DNA of 38,296 bases. It comes from Verrucomicrobiaceae bacterium UBA2429. GTDB taxonomy: Bacteria > Verrucomicrobiota > Verrucomicrobiia > Verrucomicrobiales > Verrucomicrobiaceae. Of this stretch, positions 36,420-38,296 are shown one piece after another. Positions within the stretch are counted from its first letter, which is position 1. The number at the start of each line of letters is the position of its first letter. Both the position numbers and the translations under genes were made by a program. The stretch is from contig DDQZ01000052.1 of NCBI GenBank assembly GCA_002343505.1, forward strand, positions 519-38,814, written 5' to 3'. Under the pieces are notes generated by a model, which was not told where the DNA came from, did no database searches, and saw nothing but the letters and a program-made list of their open reading frames with translations.

Positions 36420-37823
36420 ATGCGCGCCCGACTTCTCTCCCTTCTGCTACTCGCCGCCGCCAGCGTGTGCGCGGCGGACAAGCCGAACCTCATCTTTGTC
36501 TTCTGCGACAATCTCGGCAATGGCGATGTGGCCTGCTTCAACCGGCTGACGAAGCACCGCACGCCGCATCTGGACAAGATGGCCGCCGAGGGCATGAGGC
36601 TGACCAGTTTTTATTCCGCCAGCGGCGTCTGCACTCCCAGCCGCGCCGCCGCCATGACGGGCTGCTACCCGCGCCGGTTGAACCTGCATGTCAGCAACAA
36701 GGGCACCTTCGTGCTTCAGCCCGTGGCCCCGAAGGGCCTGCATCCGCAGGAGGCCACCGTGGCCGAGGTGATGAAAAGCGCGGGCTACTCCACCACCATC
36801 ATCGGCAAATGGCATCTGGGGGACCAGCCGGAGTTCCTGCCCACGCGCCAGGGTTTCGACTCCTACTTCGGCATTCCTTACAGCGATGACATGACGAAGG
36901 ACAAAATGCCCGACATTTGGCCCGAGCTGCCGCTCATGCGCGATGAAAATGTCATCGAAGCGCCCGTGGATCGCGACTACCTCACGAAGCGCTACACGGA
37001 GGAGGCCATCCGCTACATTGAGGCGCACAAGGACAAGCCTTTCTTCCTTTACCTGCCGCACGCCATGCCGGGCAGCACCGCCCATGCGTACTCCAGCCCG
37101 GCCTTCCGCGGCAAGTCCGCCAATGGCGAATGGGGGGACAGTGTGGAGGAGCTGGACTGGTCCATGGGCGAAATCCTCGCCGCCTTGAAGCGCCTCGGGC
37201 TGGATGAAAAAACGCTCGTCATCTGGACCTCCGACAACGGCGCGCCCCGGCGCGATCCACCGCAGGGCAGCAACCTGCCTTACAAAGGCTGGGGCTACAA
37301 CACGAGCGAGGGGGCGATGCGCATGCCCTGCATCGCGCGCTGGCCGGGCAAAATCCCCGCCGGCACGGAATGCAGGGAGCTGGCCTCCATGCTCGATCTG
37401 CTGCCTACCTTTGCCGCGCTTGGCTCTGCCGCGCTTCCAGCCAATCCCATTGACGGGCACGACATCCGCCCGCTGCTTTTGGGCGAGCCTGGAGCCGAGT
37501 CCCCCACCGATGAGCGCGGCTTTTTTTATTATCACATGGGCCAGCTTCAGGCCGTGCGCAGCGGCCCGTGGAAGTTGTATCTGCCGCTGGAGAAAAAGCT
37601 CGTCTCCGGCAAAGGCAGGAACGCTGCCGTGCCGCTCGAACTCTACAATGTGCGCGATGACATCGCCGAGGAGCATGAAACCTCGGCCACGGAGCCTGAT
37701 GTGGTGAAACGGCTGCTCGCGCTGGCTGAAGCCGCCAGGATCGAGCTCGGAGATGAAGGCCGCGAAGGCAGTGGCCAGCGCCCCGCGGGCTGGGTGGAGA
37801 ATCCGACGGCGCGCTCGTTGTAG
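36420..37823 (+). CDS. Sulfatase (formylglycine-dependent, S1-type), secreted
   Basis: From ATG 36420 the protein has 467 residues with a signal peptide (MRARLLSLLLLAAASVCAA). The maturation motif is CTPSR (Cys71, converted to formylglycine), followed by AAAMTGCYPRR. Other family elements are FVFCDNLGNGD (28-36, metal-binding; the usual DD is DN), GKWHLGDQPEFLPTRQGFDSYFG, SDNGAPR, and the KGW segment, with the C-terminal GPWKLY strand. It hydrolyses sulfate esters, presumably on a sulfated polysaccharide outside the cytoplasm. A GTG start 15 codons upstream was rejected as the signal begins at MRARLL. Converges with nadB (16-base gap). The maturation enzyme is not in the window. Confidence 0.95.
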   Translation: MRARLLSLLLLAAASVCAADKPNLIFVFCDNLGNGDVACFNRLTKHRTPHLDKMAAEGMRLTSFYSASGVCTPSRAAAMTGCYPRRLNLHVSNKGTFVLQPVAPKGLHPQEATVAEVMKSAGYSTTIIGKWHLGDQPEFLPTRQGFDSYFGIPYSDDMTKDKMPDIWPELPLMRDENVIEAPVDRDYLTKRYTEEAIRYIEAHKDKPFFLYLPHAMPGSTAHAYSSPAFRGKSANGEWGDSVEELDWSMGEILAALKRLGLDEKTLVIWTSDNGAPRRDPPQGSNLPYKGWGYNTSEGAMRMPCIARWPGKIPAGTECRELASMLDLLPTFAALGSAALPANPIDGHDIRPLLLGEPGAESPTDERGFFYYHMGQLQAVRSGPWKLYLPLEKKLVSGKGRNAAVPLELYNVRDDIAEEHETSATEPDVVKRLLALAEAARIELGDEGREGSGQRPAGWVENPTARSL

Positions 37824-37839
37824 CGCGCGCGGACTCTGG

Positions 37840-38296
37840 TCAATACCGCCGCAAAACCATGTCCTGCGGCGGGCGGCTTTCGTCCCTCTCGGGAAAATCG
37901 AGCGTGTAGTGCAGCCCGCGCGACTCATGACGGCGGATGGCGCACTCGACGATGAGTGAGGCCGTCTCGACCAGGTTGCGCAGTTCGAGCAGCTCGCTGG
38001 TGATGCGGAAGTTCCAGTAAAACTCCTGCACCTCGCGCTTCAGGTTGCGCAGGCGCGCGGCGGCGCGCTGGAGCCGCTTGGTCGTGCGCACAATGGAAAC
38101 GTAATCCCACATGAGGCGGCGGATTTCATCCCAGTTGTGGTAGATGACGACCAGTTCGTCATTGTCCACCGCGTCGCCGCTCTGCCACGCGGGCACCTCG
38201 TAGTCCTGCGCGGTCTCTTTGCCGACGGGCAGCTTTTTCATCATATGGTCCACGGCGCGCCTGGAGAGCACAAGGCATTCGAGCAGCGAGTTGCTG
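37840..38296 (-). CDS. nadB: L-aspartate oxidase, C-terminal part (5' end outside window)
   Basis: About 151 codons of the C-terminal domain are present; the flavin-binding N-terminal two thirds lie beyond the window. The enzyme oxidises L-aspartate to iminoaspartate in NAD synthesis. Signatures are SNSLLECLVLSRRA at the cut edge (family ASNSLLE), YHNWDEIRRLMWDYVSIVRTTKRLQRAAARL, the FYWNFRITSELLELRNLVETASLIVECA helical segment, and RRHESRGLHYTLDFPE, which is near-invariant in NadB. The frame is open to the edge, so the internal GTG near 38271 is not the start. Confidence 0.95.
   Translation of the reverse strand, partial: SNSLLECLVLSRRAVDHMMKKLPVGKETAQDYEVPAWQSGDAVDNDELVVIYHNWDEIRRLMWDYVSIVRTTKRLQRAAARLRNLKREVQEFYWNFRITSELLELRNLVETASLIVECAIRRHESRGLHYTLDFPERDESRPPQDMVLRRY

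Noticed and set aside
36447..37928. Minus-strand open frame of 493 codons over the sulfatase
   Set aside because: Antisense shadow of a gene with intact sulfatase motifs.

Overview
The window looks like chromosomal DNA of a GC-rich member of the Verrucomicrobiota (Prosthecobacter/Verrucomicrobium-like). This is an inference from gene content, not from a marker gene: a giant autotransporter-strand-repeat protein with a PEP-CTERM tail, a CE15 glucuronoyl esterase, a sulfatase, secreted proteins with a verrucomicrobial style of N- and C-terminus, an archaeal/eukaryal-type prolyl-tRNA synthetase, and interspersed hairpin repeats. No rRNA, tRNA, CRISPR array, integrase or transposase was seen.

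Layout. 1-3257 (minus) is a chaperone locus read dnaK, then a small lipoprotein, then groES (cut by the window edge); a repeat with 14-bp inverted ends sits across the lipoprotein's 5' end. 3476-5826 (minus) is a tightly packed set: sulfite-oxidase-family molybdoenzyme, monohaem cytochrome c and an SDR oxidoreductase. 5958-10486 (plus) holds a lipoprotein polysaccharide deacetylase, a membrane dynamin-like GTPase, a CE15 esterase and a three-helix membrane protein. 10773-23438 (minus) is one gene of 4221 codons for the giant surface protein. 23892-25403 (minus) is proS. 25550-28888 (plus) is ruvB, a ketopantoate-reductase family gene, a purine nucleoside phosphorylase and a small anchored protein. 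28910-29864 (minus) is an XRE regulator plus HNH nuclease cassette, divergent from an MFS transporter (29963-31273). 31345-31839 is an AT-richer small membrane protein. 31898-35922 (minus) is a translationally coupled pair of secreted proteins, one a collar/fibre-like plus Kelch-propeller chimera, divergent from a second XRE regulator. 36420-37823 is a sulfatase, and 37840-38296 (minus) is the C-terminal end of nadB.

How the genes fit together. The CE15 esterase, deacetylase, sulfatase and possibly the MFS carrier suit a polysaccharide-degrading heterotroph. The giant protein and the Kelch pair are surface or secreted factors. The molybdoenzyme and cytochrome would oxidise sulfite or a related substrate in the periplasm.

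The most interesting candidates for something undescribed are: (i) the XRE-HNH cassette with a palindrome upstream, together with a second XRE gene whose leader carries two copies of a similar GTTC-N8-GAAC motif; (ii) the Kelch/fibre operon next to that second regulator; (iii) the modular giant protein, which seems to be built from several joined units; (iv) two overlapping, mutually exclusive hairpins after the MFS gene; (v) a repeat element that appears to supply the start and N-terminal part of a lipoprotein signal peptide.
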